NCBI RefSeq assembly: GCF_001440405.1
Contig: NZ_LLXX01000090.1
Coordinates: forward strand, 91,904 to 155,903
From: Bradyrhizobium valentinum
Lineage (GTDB): Bacteria > Pseudomonadota > Alphaproteobacteria > Rhizobiales > Xanthobacteraceae
DNA: 64,000 nt
Direction: 5' to 3'
Made by a program: the position numbers and the translations under genes. Shown one piece after another: positions 9,607-17,845 of the stretch (within the stretch, counting starts at the first letter, position 1; every line of letters starts with the position of its first letter). The notes under the pieces are model-generated. The model worked only from the letters and a program-made list of their open reading frames with translations. It made no database searches and was not told the origin of the DNA.

Positions 9607-9864
9607 ATGAAGGCAAGGTTCGCGCGAAGTGCGGCACTTCTTTATCGTTCCCGCCGGGCTTCGACGCTCGGTTTCCTGCTCACGCTGATGGCGACCGGCT
9701 CAGCCAGTGCCCAGCAAGGCACGCCCGAACAGCGCAGGGCCTGCACCCCTGACGTCTACCGGCTCTGCGCCGGCGAGATCCCGAACGCCCGGGCGATTAC
9801 CGCATGCCTGCGCCGGCAGAAGGCGAGCCTGAGCCCGGGCTGCGCGGCAGTGTTCGAACGATAA
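9607..9864 (+). CDS. Small exported cysteine-rich protein
   Basis: This 85-residue protein has a likely signal peptide: a basic start, the hydrophobic core STLGFLLTLMATGSASA, and cleavage near ASA-QQ. The mature part has the pattern C-x-x-D-V-Y-R-L-C-A-G-E-I-P ... I-T-A-C-L-R-R-Q-K-A-S-L-S-x-G-C, four Cys that could make two disulfides. The C..D...C....P....C pattern resembles a single cysteine-rich repeat of the type found in GLG1-like proteins and in many small rhizobial periplasmic proteins. GGAGACGCGGTC precedes the ATG. The function is unknown. Confidence 0.65.
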   Translation: MKARFARSAALLYRSRRASTLGFLLTLMATGSASAQQGTPEQRRACTPDVYRLCAGEIPNARAITACLRRQKASLSPGCAAVFER

Positions 9865-9892
9865 AGCGGCGTTGCAGCATCCGCCTACGTCC

Positions 9893-10546
9893 TCAGCTAT
9901 CCACCGCCGCCAGATTCTTCGGCAGCATCCGCTTGAAGAGCGTCAGGAAGCGCGCGGCTTCCTTCGGCTCCTGCGCGATGGCATGGCGCACGGCGGCGGC
10001 GATCAGCGTCATGATCAGTTGTGAGAACGAGGCGAGGGCGGCCGCGGGCGCATCGGGCGCAATTCGCCGCAACGCGTCGCCGAGCAGGCCGGCCAGATAG
10101 GCGCCGTCCTCCTCGTCGAGTTTCTGCAGCGCCCGGTCGGCCTGGGTCGCCTGCCAGATGTCGCGCATCACGGGCTCGTCGATGAACATCCGGTAATAGC
10201 TGTCGGTAATGCGGCACAGAGCCGGGTAGAGATCCCTGGCACTCCTGACCGAGGCGAGGTCGCGCCGGACGCAGTCGCGGCCGATCGCGTTGTAACGTTC
10301 CGCGAGCGTGCCGATGATCGCGGTCTTGTCGGGAAAGTATTGATAGAGCGAGCCGAACGGCACGCCGCTGCGTTCGACGACGTCGCTCATGCGGAAGGCT
10401 TCGCTGCCTTTTTCGGCCATCAGTTCTGCCGCGCATTCGAGAATTTTCTCGAACCGGTCGCGGCTGCGCTGCTGGGTCGGCACGAGGCGCGCCAACGCGG
10501 GCGCCGTTGCTTCGGCCGTTCTCGGTCCGGCTTTCCTGCTCGCCAT
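9893..10546 (-). CDS. TetR-family transcriptional regulator
   Basis: This is a repressor of about 217 residues. The N-terminal helix-turn-helix is clear: RFEKILECAAELMAEKGSEAFRMSDV, then SGVPFGSLYQYFPDKTAIIGTLAERY, the TetR DNA-binding signature. The C-terminal ligand domain is helical and not assignable. The ATG at 10546 was taken as the start; an in-frame GTG at 10558 adds four residues but has no ribosome site. The gene diverges from an NmrA-like reductase gene, with a perfect palindrome between them (10607-10627) that is the obvious operator. It probably represses both itself and the divergent pair, responding to a small hydrophobic ligand. Confidence 0.9.
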   Translation of the reverse strand: MASRKAGPRTAEATAPALARLVPTQQRSRDRFEKILECAAELMAEKGSEAFRMSDVVERSGVPFGSLYQYFPDKTAIIGTLAERYNAIGRDCVRRDLASVRSARDLYPALCRITDSYYRMFIDEPVMRDIWQATQADRALQKLDEEDGAYLAGLLGDALRRIAPDAPAAALASFSQLIMTLIAAAVRHAIAQEPKEAARFLTLFKRMLPKNLAAVDS

Positions 10547-10580
10547 CGGTCCTCTCACATAAAAGCGACTTGACGTTACT

Positions 10581-10627
10581 AATACGAGAGTTTATCGGGT
10601 TTAGCAAATACGAGATATTCTCGTATT
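10581..10627. promoter_or_regulatory. Probable TetR operator: perfect 21-bp palindrome plus extra half-site
   Basis: The arms AATACGAGA and TCTCGTATT, separated by TAT, form a perfect palindrome at 10607-10627. The same half-site AATACGAGA occurs once more at 10581-10589. Both lie between the divergent tetR-type gene and the NmrA-like gene, 22 bp before the ATG of the latter. The position and symmetry are typical of a TetR dimer site. Confidence 0.8.
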
Positions 10628-10648
10628 GTGCCCCGAAAGGATTTACCC

Positions 10649-11470
10649 ATGTCAGAACTCCCGATCCTGATTATTGGCGGCGCCGGCAAGACCGGTGCGC
10701 GTGTCAATGCGCTGCTAAGGGCGAGCGGCACCCCGACGCGGCCGGTGTCGCGTTCGACGCCGGTGCCGTTCGACTGGACCCGGCCCGAGACATGGCCCGC
10801 GGCGTTTGCCGGCGTCTCGATGGCCTATGTCACCTACCAGCCGGATCTTGCCGTCGAGGGCGCCAGCGATGCGATCGCCGAGGTGGGCAGGCTGGCGCGC
10901 GAGAACGGGCTGGAGCGGGTCGTGCTGCTGTCGGGCCGCGGCGAGCCGGGTGCGCAACGGGCGGAGGCGGCGCTGCAGCAATCCGGCGTTCCCTGGACCA
11001 TCGTGCGCGCAAGCTGGTTCGACCAGAATTTCTCCGAAGGTTATCTGCTCGATGGCGTGCTGGCCGGCGAAGTCGCGCTGCCGGCGGGCGCCGTGCCCGA
11101 ACCGTTCATCGACGTCGACGACATCGCCGAGGTGGCGGTCGCGGCGCTCACGGATCAGCGCCATGCCAGCAAGGTCTATGAGGTGACGGGGCCGCGCGCG
11201 CTGACCTTCGCGCAAGCAGTCGCCAAGATCGCCGCCGCCGTGGGCCGGCCGGTCCGCTACCGGCAGGTCGCGCCGGAGGATTTTGCGGCCGGCATGCAGC
11301 CCCATGCGCCCACTGAGGTTATCGAACTCATGCTGGAGTTGTTCACCGTGGTGCTCGACGGGCGCAATTCTGATGTCGCGCACGGCGTCGAACAGGCGCT
11401 CGGCCGTCCCGCCCGGGACTTTTCCGATTACGCCCGCCGAACCGCCGCGACCGGTGTCTGGAGGGCATGA
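10649..11470 (+). CDS. NAD(P)-binding NmrA-like reductase / epimerase family protein
   Basis: This 273-residue atypical short-chain dehydrogenase has an N-terminal Rossmann motif (ILIIGGAGKTGARV) followed by VVLLSGRGEPGAQRAEAALQQSG and a WTIVRASWFDQNF segment typical of NmrA/azoreductase-type proteins (QorB, YtfG family). The catalytic Tyr-x-x-x-Lys pair of classical SDRs is not evident, as is usual for NmrA proteins. The start was chosen at 10649 because GAAAGGA lies at a good distance upstream. It overlaps the following DUF1772 gene by 4 bp and is divergent from the TetR gene that probably controls it. It is likely a redox sensor or quinone/NADPH reductase. Confidence 0.82.
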   Translation: MSELPILIIGGAGKTGARVNALLRASGTPTRPVSRSTPVPFDWTRPETWPAAFAGVSMAYVTYQPDLAVEGASDAIAEVGRLARENGLERVVLLSGRGEPGAQRAEAALQQSGVPWTIVRASWFDQNFSEGYLLDGVLAGEVALPAGAVPEPFIDVDDIAEVAVAALTDQRHASKVYEVTGPRALTFAQAVAKIAAAVGRPVRYRQVAPEDFAAGMQPHAPTEVIELMLELFTVVLDGRNSDVAHGVEQALGRPARDFSDYARRTAATGVWRA

Positions 11471-11958
11471 TCATGCTACAGATGTTGATCACCGGACTGC
11501 TGTGGTTTTCCGCCATCGGCTGCGGCCTGCTCGCCGGTCTTTACTTCGCGTTTTCGACCTTCGTCATGACGGCGCTTGGCCGCATCGGACAGGCTTCCGG
11601 CATTGCGGCGATGAATGCGATCAACGTCACGATCGTGCAGTCGCTGTTCATGCCGATCTTCCTGGGAACGACGGCGACGAGCGCAGCGTTGGCGGCGATT
11701 GCGCTGTTTCGCTGGAGCGAGCCCGGCGCGATCGCAATGGCAGCCGGCGGCGTGCTCTATGTGCTCGGCATGTTCATCGTCACGATGATCTTCAACGTGC
11801 CCTTGAACAACGCGCTTGCCGCGGCCGACCCCGCAAGCCAGGAGGCCGCATCGCTCTGGGCGCGCTATTTGACGGACTGGACGTGGTGGAACCACGTGCG
11901 CACGATCGCATCCACGGTGGCTTGCGCGCTGTTCATCGCTGCGATTGCGGCAAGGTAG
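11467..11958 (+). CDS. DUF1772 (anthrone oxygenase-like) membrane protein
   Basis: This 163-residue protein has four predicted membrane helices (LITGLLWFSAIGCGLLAGLYF; SLFMPIFLGTTATSAALAAIAL; GGVLYVLGMFIVTMIFNVPLN; VACALFIAAIA). The motifs FSTFVMTAL, NVPLNNALA and WTWWNHVRT are the hallmarks of DUF1772, which includes fungal anthrone oxygenases. Its ATG overlaps the stop of the NmrA-like gene, so the pair forms a two-gene operon under the TetR operator. Together they could handle a quinone or polyketide-like compound; that role is inference. Confidence 0.82.
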   Translation: MIMLQMLITGLLWFSAIGCGLLAGLYFAFSTFVMTALGRIGQASGIAAMNAINVTIVQSLFMPIFLGTTATSAALAAIALFRWSEPGAIAMAAGGVLYVLGMFIVTMIFNVPLNNALAAADPASQEAASLWARYLTDWTWWNHVRTIASTVACALFIAAIAAR

Positions 11959-12268
11959 GGTGGCCGCGAATGTCGACAGGTGGCGCGGACCGTCGAGGCA
12001 CGGCGGTCCCTAATGGTCGTCAGGGTCCTCCCGAGGGCGTGAGTTAATGCGGGGACCGCGCGACTGCGCCCTTTGAGGGTATTTGCCATCGTGCCTTCCG
12101 GCGTAAATTACGCACGATCCCGTACACATGGCCGTGCGCGATGTGGGCGAATGTCGAATACGGAAGCCGTGATCGTCATGGGTTGGAACGCCCGGAGCCC
12201 GCACGAGGTTAGATGCATTGCTCACCATCGCGGCGGCGCTGACCGGCGCGTTGGATTGGAGGCGGCAC
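11959..12268. other. Intergenic stretch, no gene supported
   Basis: About 310 bp between the DUF1772 gene and a small hypothetical gene. Short open frames exist on both strands but none has a convincing ribosome site or protein-like composition. No repeat or RNA structure was recognised. Confidence 0.4.
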
Positions 12269-12463
12269 ATGAAAATCATCGTGGACGAAGCCGGCGAGAT
12301 CATCGCCAAAGCAACGAATGACCATACTCTAATCGGCGGCCACCACCGTCTCGCGATAGCGGCCAGCCTCGGTAAAAGACTGTTCTGGCGAGATACCGGC
12401 GAACCTGTGAAGCTTGATCTCTTATTCAAGAATCATGGAAGTTCTCTTCAACATACAGCCTGA
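12269..12463 (+). CDS. Small hypothetical protein (64 aa)
   Basis: This small gene starts MKIIVDEAGEIIAKATNDHT. It is supported by a strong ribosome site, GGAGG, six bases before the ATG. The first 15 residues look like two beta strands around a turn, followed by an alpha segment (HHRLAIAASLGKRLF). It has no signal peptide, membrane segment or Cys. No family was recognised. The neighbours on both sides are unrelated, so its context gives no clue. It could also be a chance open frame; the ribosome site is the main argument for it. Confidence 0.4.
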   Translation: MKIIVDEAGEIIAKATNDHTLIGGHHRLAIAASLGKRLFWRDTGEPVKLDLLFKNHGSSLQHTA

Positions 12464-12641
12464 GCCGATCGCCGAGCGTATCGTTTTGGCAAGCCGCCGG
12501 AGCCGAAGCCGGCGAAGCCACCGCCGCCGAAGCCTATGACGGTCCAGCGACCACGCGCCATGCGGCGAGCGACGCCGTCACTGCCGACGATGCCGTGGCA
12601 GGACGACGGGCGGTAGTGTCAGCCACTGGCGGCGGTGATGC

Positions 12642-13220
12642 TCATCGGGTTTTTACCACCGCGCAGAACTGTTCCGTGACCGCCGTCGTTTCCTCGGTGA
12701 CGTTCCAGCCGTTCGTCTCGGCCTTTTCCTTGGCCACCTTATGCTCGTTCTGAAGCATCTTTTTGATGAGCGCGTACGGTTTCCAGTCGGCCTTGGACAG
12801 CTTGACGGGGGGCGCACCGCAGACGTTGTGGGCAATCGCTCTCTGCACGCTAGTGCTGACATCGCTCATGTGGTCCTCGACCACGGCGGTGAAGCGCGCC
12901 TTGGCGTATTGGCTGTTGGCTGCGATGAAGTCCTTGCAGAAGGTGGCCCGTTGACCTCCGTCGCGGGCCTTGATGTAGGCCGTCTGCGTTTCATAATGGA
13001 GGCGGTAGGCGAGTTTGTTGGCGTTCGGGTCGGATTTCACCGCCGCAAGCATGGCGCGGTGGTCATCCGAGGTGGCGTCATTGATCCTGATGTCACATAC
13101 TTTGGCGAGGGAGACGACCGGAACGTAGGCCCGCACCTTGGCTTCCAAAGCATCGTTGGCGTGCGCAACTGGTGCGAACAGGCTGGCGGCGATTGCGAAA
13201 ACAGCGAGACAGCGTTTCAT
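12642..13220 (-). CDS. Exported hypothetical protein
   Basis: This 192-residue protein has a clear signal peptide (MKRCLAVFAIAASLFAPVAHA, cleavage before NDALEAK). The start at 13220 was chosen because it opens the signal peptide and has GGAG about ten bases upstream; longer in-frame starts would bury the signal. The mature part is mostly helical, with Cys residues at the VCDIRI, TFCKDF, NVCGAP and QFCAVV positions, so up to two periplasmic disulfides are possible. No named domain was recognised. It is monocistronic, and a tRNA-Asn gene lies 330 bp upstream on the same strand. Confidence 0.65.
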   Translation of the reverse strand: MKRCLAVFAIAASLFAPVAHANDALEAKVRAYVPVVSLAKVCDIRINDATSDDHRAMLAAVKSDPNANKLAYRLHYETQTAYIKARDGGQRATFCKDFIAANSQYAKARFTAVVEDHMSDVSTSVQRAIAHNVCGAPPVKLSKADWKPYALIKKMLQNEHKVAKEKAETNGWNVTEETTAVTEQFCAVVKTR

Positions 13221-13550
13221 TGGTGACATGCTCCAGATCACCGAACAGCACGCGGCGGGGTTGGCGTCGCGGTGGCCGACCGCACACAAGCGCGGCGACC
13301 CCCGCCGCGAAGCGTCCAGCCCAGAAAGCGGGTTGAGCAACTTATTGCTCGAATTCCTTGGGCGGCTGTCAAGCGCCGATCTTGATCTGGATTATGGTTC
13401 CGCTACGTGACCGAGACGGCAGGTCGCAAACGCCGCCTGCGCCGGACTTTGGCCCTGTTGGCTATCCGGCCCCGAACCCCTGCGAATTAAAGGGTTTCTC
13501 GGGTATTTGGGATGGAGGCGGACGGCGGCGGATAAGGAAAAATAGGCCGC
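13221..13550. other. Intergenic stretch between an exported-protein gene and tRNA-Asn
   Basis: About 330 bp without a supported gene. It holds a small perfect hairpin GAGCAA-CTTA-TTGCTC at 13335-13350, roughly 115 bp upstream of the minus-strand exported-protein gene. No clear promoter was recognised. Confidence 0.4.
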
Positions 13551-13625
13551 TGGCTCCCCGGGCTGGATTCGAACCAGCGACCATTCGATTAACAGTCGAA
13601 TGCTCTACCGCTGAGCTACCGAGGA
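13551..13625 (-). tRNA. tRNA-Asn (GTT)
   Basis: A 75-nt cloverleaf on the minus strand including encoded CCA (plus-strand 13551-13553). The acceptor arm TCCTCGG pairs with CCGGGGA (one T-G wobble), the anticodon loop reads CTGTTAA with anticodon GTT, and the T arm contains GGTTCGAATCC. Confidence 0.95.
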
Positions 13626-13896
13626 ATAGGCGAAACAAAGGTTCGCGAGCGGGGAGCGTATAACAAAGCCTTCCGGGCTTGCAAAGGACCAAATCACCGG
13701 CTGCGCCGTTACTTGAGGCGAGGGAGGAAAGCGCCTGTGGCACAACGGTTTGTCGTCATTTTCGCCCCTCGGGCAAACGCTGACGGGAACCTGGCAGGTG
13801 CAATTCCGTCATCCCCAGGCGTCAAGGATCGGGCCGCTAATTCGACTCAATCGGCCCGAAGGCTCCGTTACGCTGGGTTTCACGGGAGTTGATTCG

Positions 13897-14076
13897 ATGC
13901 CAGCCATCGCGAACGACCTGATGCGCGCGGTACCTTCGATCGTTCCGAGCGACATTCCCGCCATGAGCGACGACGAATGCCTGCTTCGGCTCGCGCAAGC
14001 CATTGAAGAGCACGATACCGAACATCTGGATGAGGTCGCGCGGTTGATCGCGCGGCTCGCGGTCCCGATCGAGTAG
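13897..14076 (+). CDS. Small hypothetical protein (59 aa)
   Basis: This short acidic protein starts MPAIANDLMRAVPSIVPSD. The ATG at 13897 is preceded by GGGAG at eight bases, which decides the start; the open frame continues about 49 codons further up without a good site. The C-terminal half is an amphipathic helix pair (DDECLLRLAQAIEEHDTEHLDEVARLIARL). There is no membrane segment or signal. It stands alone, upstream of the PIMT-like gene. The function is unknown. Confidence 0.5.
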   Translation: MPAIANDLMRAVPSIVPSDIPAMSDDECLLRLAQAIEEHDTEHLDEVARLIARLAVPIE

Positions 14077-14212
14077 GCGGCTTTTCCGCTACCCAAGGCG
14101 CCGGCTCGGCGACAGACGTCCGCGTGTTGCGTTTTGCCGGCGCTTGTACCAAAGATGACTCCGGTTTCAGCTCTTCCGGCGGTCATGCCGCATGCTTTCA
14201 GGGTCTTAAGCT

Positions 14213-14878
14213 ATGTCCGGTTTTGCGGCCGCGCGCCAGAAAATGGTCGATGGTCAGGTGCGTCCGAGCGACGTAACCGATATCCGAATCCTCGATGCCA
14301 TGCTGGCGGTGCCGCGCGAGGCCTTCGTTCCCGATAATAAGCAGGCGCTGGCCTATCTGGACCTCGATCTCGATGTCAGCGAAGGCGGCTCGGCCAAACG
14401 ATTCATGATCCAGCCGGCGGTGCTGGCGAAGATGCTGCAGGCGGCTGAGATCAAGGAGGCCGACCGCGTCCTGGTCGTCGGCTGCGCCACCGGATACGCC
14501 GCTGCCGTGATCGCTCGATTCGCCTCCCAGGTGACTGCGACGGAGAGCGATTCGGCGCTGGCGGCGAAGGCGCAGGGGATTCTGGCCCGTCTTGGCTGTG
14601 GAAACGTCACTGTCGGGACCGCTGCGCCGGCCGATGGAGACCCGGCAAACGCGCCCTACGACGTCATCATTATGAACGGTGCAACCGAGATCGTGCCGGA
14701 GCGGCTTTACGGGCAATTGCGAAGCGGCGGCCGTTTGGTGGGCGTTTTTGCGATGTCGCGGCCTGCGCGGGCTACCATCGTGACCTGCCGGCATGGCGAC
14801 TTCGGTCACCGGTCGCTGTTCGATGCCGCTGCCCCGGTGTTGCCCGGCATGGAACTCGTTCCCGCCTTCGTTTTCTAG
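14213..14878 (+). CDS. Protein-L-isoaspartate O-methyltransferase family protein
   Basis: This 221-residue SAM-dependent methyltransferase is related to PIMT (Pcm). The N-terminus (ARQKMVDGQVRPSDVTDIRILDAMLAVPREAFVP) is characteristic. Motif I is VLVVGCATGYAAAVIARF, with the ATES acidic strand after it and YDVIIMNGATEIVPERL as motif II. Classical PIMT has G-T-G-S-G in motif I; here it is G-C-A-T-G-Y, as in the alphaproteobacterial branch found next to tolC. It may repair isoaspartyl residues or methylate another substrate. The tolC gene starts 205 bp downstream on the same strand. Confidence 0.85.
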   Translation: MSGFAAARQKMVDGQVRPSDVTDIRILDAMLAVPREAFVPDNKQALAYLDLDLDVSEGGSAKRFMIQPAVLAKMLQAAEIKEADRVLVVGCATGYAAAVIARFASQVTATESDSALAAKAQGILARLGCGNVTVGTAAPADGDPANAPYDVIIMNGATEIVPERLYGQLRSGGRLVGVFAMSRPARATIVTCRHGDFGHRSLFDAAAPVLPGMELVPAFVF

Positions 14879-15083
14879 CCTTTCAGCCGTTTCCAGGCCC
14901 AATAATCGCCCTCCCGGGCCGGCTAAATCCCCTTCGAAATCAGAAGTGTGGCCGGATTGCCCCACGTAAAGAGTTTCGACGCCGTTCGCTTGCAGGGTAG
15001 TTTCGTCCAGCCGACGCGCAGAATAAGGTGAGCCGGGACTCACTTCGAGTGAAGCGACGTTCGGTTAATGATCGTGTGCGATC

Positions 15084-16535
15084 ATGGTCATGGGCCGGGC
15101 GACCATAAAAATGATTGGATTGCTTGGGATGCGTGGGGTGAAGGCATTTGCCGGGGCTGCGGCCGCGGCCCTTCTATTGGGGTGCATGGGCTCGACGCCC
15201 GTCTTGGCCGACACGATAGAGGCAGCGCTGGTGCGCGCCTATCAGAACAATCCGCAACTCAATGCGCAGCGCGCGCAGGTGCGCGTCACCGACGAGAACG
15301 TGCCGCAGGCGCTGTCGGGCTACCGCCCCAGGGTCGCGATCACGGCAAGCGCGGGCGTCCAGTATACGGATACGCTGAGCACGCAGGGCGGTACCCCCGA
15401 CGTCCTCGTCAAAACCCCTATTGTCGGCGCCAATGCACCGCGCAGCGTCGGCGGCACTGTCACGCAGACGCTGTTCAACGGCCAGCAGACCGCGAACAGA
15501 ACCAGGGCAGCGGAGAGTCAGGTTTCCGGCGCGCGCGAGGCCCTGCGGGCACTTGAGCAAACCGTCTTGCTCAGTGCCGCGACCATCTACATGGACTATC
15601 TGCGCGATTCCGCGATCGTCGAGGTGCAGAAGAGCAACGTTCGCGTGCTCGAGCAGACGCTGAAACAGACGCGCGACCGCTTCAATGTCGGCGAAGTCAC
15701 GCGCACCGACGTTGCGCAGTCGGAGGCGCAGCTCGCCGCCGGCAAGACGCAGCTCTTGACCGCGGAAGCTAACCTGACCACGACGCGCTCGAACTTCCGC
15801 CGCATCATCGGCAACGAGCCGCAAGCGCTCGCGCCGGGCTCGCCGGTCGATCGCTTCCTGCCAACGACGCTCCCGGCTGCCGTCGAGCTCGGCCTGACGC
15901 AAAATCCGAACGTCACCGCGGCGATGTTCGGCATCGACGTCAGCTACCTCCAGGTCAAGGTGGCCGAAGGCGCGCTGTTGCCGACGGTCACGCTTCAGGC
16001 CTCGGTGCAGCAGTCCTATGAGCAGAGCCTGATCCAATTCAGGTCGTTCGGCGCGTCCGCGATCACGCAGCTTTCGGTGCCGATTTATCAGGGCGGCAGC
16101 GAATACTCGCTGATCAGGCAGTCCAAGGAAACGGCGGCGCAGCAGCGCCTCGTTCTCGACCAGACCCGCGACCAGACCCGCGCCAACGTGGTCACGGCAT
16201 GGGGGCAGCTCGTCGCCGGCAAGGCGCAGGTCGCCTCCGCGCAAGCGCAGGTGCAGGCCTCGGAAATCGCGCTGAACGGCGTGCGCGAGGAAGCCAAGGC
16301 CGGACAGCGCACCACGCTCGACGTGCTGAACGCGCAACAGGCGCTGGTCAACGCACGCGTCGCGCTCGTCACCGCGCAGCATGACCGCGTGGTGGCGTCA
16401 TACTCCGTGCTGAACACAGTCGGACGTCTGTCGCCGCAGGTGCTTAACCTGCCGACCACGGTCTACGACCCGAGCGTGCACTATCATCAGGTGCGCGATA
16501 GCTGGGCCGGCGTTCGCACACCCGACGGCCGCTGA
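15084..16535 (+). CDS. tolC: TolC family outer-membrane efflux channel
   Basis: This 483-residue outer-membrane protein has a signal peptide (VKAFAGAAAAALLLGCMG, cleavage near VLA-DT) and two TolC repeats: TIEAALVRAYQNNPQLNAQRA at the start of the first and AAVELGLTQNPNVTAAMFG at the start of the second. Long Gln/Ala-rich helices form the periplasmic tunnel, with AGQRTTLDVLNAQQALVNARV as the conserved segment near the C-terminus. It exports drugs or type I secreted proteins with an inner-membrane partner. The RTX protein at 21-23 kb and the RND pair at 0-6 kb are possible clients, by inference. The exact start among several nearby ATGs is uncertain. A terminator follows. Confidence 0.92.
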   Translation: MVMGRATIKMIGLLGMRGVKAFAGAAAAALLLGCMGSTPVLADTIEAALVRAYQNNPQLNAQRAQVRVTDENVPQALSGYRPRVAITASAGVQYTDTLSTQGGTPDVLVKTPIVGANAPRSVGGTVTQTLFNGQQTANRTRAAESQVSGAREALRALEQTVLLSAATIYMDYLRDSAIVEVQKSNVRVLEQTLKQTRDRFNVGEVTRTDVAQSEAQLAAGKTQLLTAEANLTTTRSNFRRIIGNEPQALAPGSPVDRFLPTTLPAAVELGLTQNPNVTAAMFGIDVSYLQVKVAEGALLPTVTLQASVQQSYEQSLIQFRSFGASAITQLSVPIYQGGSEYSLIRQSKETAAQQRLVLDQTRDQTRANVVTAWGQLVAGKAQVASAQAQVQASEIALNGVREEAKAGQRTTLDVLNAQQALVNARVALVTAQHDRVVASYSVLNTVGRLSPQVLNLPTTVYDPSVHYHQVRDSWAGVRTPDGR

Positions 16536-16573
16536 TCTCCGAGTAGATTTCCGCACAGACGAGATGAAATCGT

Positions 16574-16606
16574 CGCCCGGCGCCTAAAGCGCCGGGCGCT
16601 TTGCTT
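16574..16606 (+). terminator. Rho-independent terminator after tolC
   Basis: The perfect 10-bp stem CGCCCGGCGC / GCGCCGGGCG has a 5-base loop CTAAA and is followed by the T-rich CTTTGCTT. It lies 39 bp after the tolC stop. Confidence 0.8.
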
Positions 16607-16850
16607 GCAATCAATTGTGGCCATGACGTACCGTTTCTGGGGCGAGCTGAGCGATTCGCGCCGCGTCTTTGCATCTCACAGACGCGTGGCGGGTTGCGTT
16701 TGAGGGGAAACAGGACCTCCGCGCGATGCAGCGGACGGGCTTGATCTGGGGACAAGTCAGGCTTGTGCGATGAAAATCCCGGCCTGCATATCCGGAACCG
16801 GCAATTCCTTCGTGGCTTTGGTGTAAAATGGTTTCGATGTGGAGTCGGAA

Positions 16851-17561
16851 ATGACGCAACCTGCAAAGGTCCAAGAGCCCTCGATGGAGGAGATTCTGGC
16901 GTCGATCCGTCGCATCATTGCCGACGACGAGGCGAAGCCTGCGGCTGCCGAGAAGCCGGCGAGCCAGCCCGCCGCCGCGAAACCGGTGATGAAGGATATC
17001 CCGCCGTCGGCGATTGCCCCGGCGCCGAAGCCGGCTCCCGCACCGAAGCCGGCCCCGCCGCCGCCTGCACCTGAACCGGCCGCCAGCAACAACCAGGACG
17101 ACATCGACGCGATGCTGGCGAGCCTCGATGCGGCGACGCCCGAGGCGGACATCAGGCCGGCGCCGCAGCCCGAACCCGACGTGTTCGAACTCACCGACGA
17201 GATGGCATTGCCGGAGCCGACACCACCTCCCACCGCAGCAACATTCAGCAAGGTCGAACCGCAGGACGACATCGAATTCACCGAAGCCAAGGCGTCACGA
17301 CGCCAGCCGGCCTATGAGCCGCCGCCGTTCGAGAGCGCGCCAGCGCGACCAATTTTGTCGCATTCGACCGTCTCCGCCGTGGAATCTGCCTTCAATTCGC
17401 TCGCCAATACCGTGCTGAGCAACAACGCGCGGACGCTGGAGGATCTGGTCAAGGAAATGCTCCGGCCCATGCTGAAATCCTGGCTCGACGACAATCTGCC
17501 GGGATTGGTGGAGCGGATCGTCAAGGCCGAAATCGAACGGGTTTCGCGCGGCGGGCGCTAG
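16851..17561 (+). CDS. popZ: PopZ-like polar organizing protein (DUF2497)
   Basis: This 236-residue protein begins with the conserved helix EPSMEEILASIRRIIADDE, continues with a long Pro/Ala-rich acidic linker (about residues 25-150), and ends in the C-terminal oligomerisation helices (NTVLSNNARTLEDLVKEMLR, then PMLKSWLDDNLPGLVERIVKAEIERV). This three-part layout is that of PopZ/DUF2497, which in Caulobacter forms a polar matrix that tethers ParB-parS and cell-cycle kinases. The start at 16851 was chosen for GGAG at six bases. The position between tolC and valS is usual in this group. An equivalent role here is inferred from the family. Confidence 0.88.
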   Translation: MTQPAKVQEPSMEEILASIRRIIADDEAKPAAAEKPASQPAAAKPVMKDIPPSAIAPAPKPAPAPKPAPPPPAPEPAASNNQDDIDAMLASLDAATPEADIRPAPQPEPDVFELTDEMALPEPTPPPTAATFSKVEPQDDIEFTEAKASRRQPAYEPPPFESAPARPILSHSTVSAVESAFNSLANTVLSNNARTLEDLVKEMLRPMLKSWLDDNLPGLVERIVKAEIERVSRGGR

Positions 17562-17845
17562 TGCCAAGGCTAATCCCAAGGCTGCGTCGAGGCTGCATCA
17601 AGGCCGCCTCGGCGGGCATCGATCGCGGACCCCATTCGTAGCTTCAAACCGGCGTTACCGCGGCTCCCTGCTGCCCCCGGATTGACTTGTCAGGTTGACT
17701 TGAGGCGCTGCGGCGGCTTTCTAGGGGCCGTCCGGTGCCGATCACATCAGAACCGGGCGCTACCTCGCTGTTTTGATACGTATTCTTTGAGCGGACCGGC
17801 GACGGATTTGCTCAGAACGCCCTCTACATCCCCAATTGCAGTGCC

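Noticed and set aside
12535..12616. Short plus-strand frame starting MTVQRPRAMRRA near a Pro-rich stretch
   Set aside because: It is only about 26 codons, has no ribosome site and could be the remains of a small gene or chance; not supported.
16757..17290. Minus-strand frame of about 177 codons rich in Gly/Ser/Ala
   Set aside because: It is the antisense shadow of the Pro/Ala-rich linker of the popZ-like gene and has no ribosome site.
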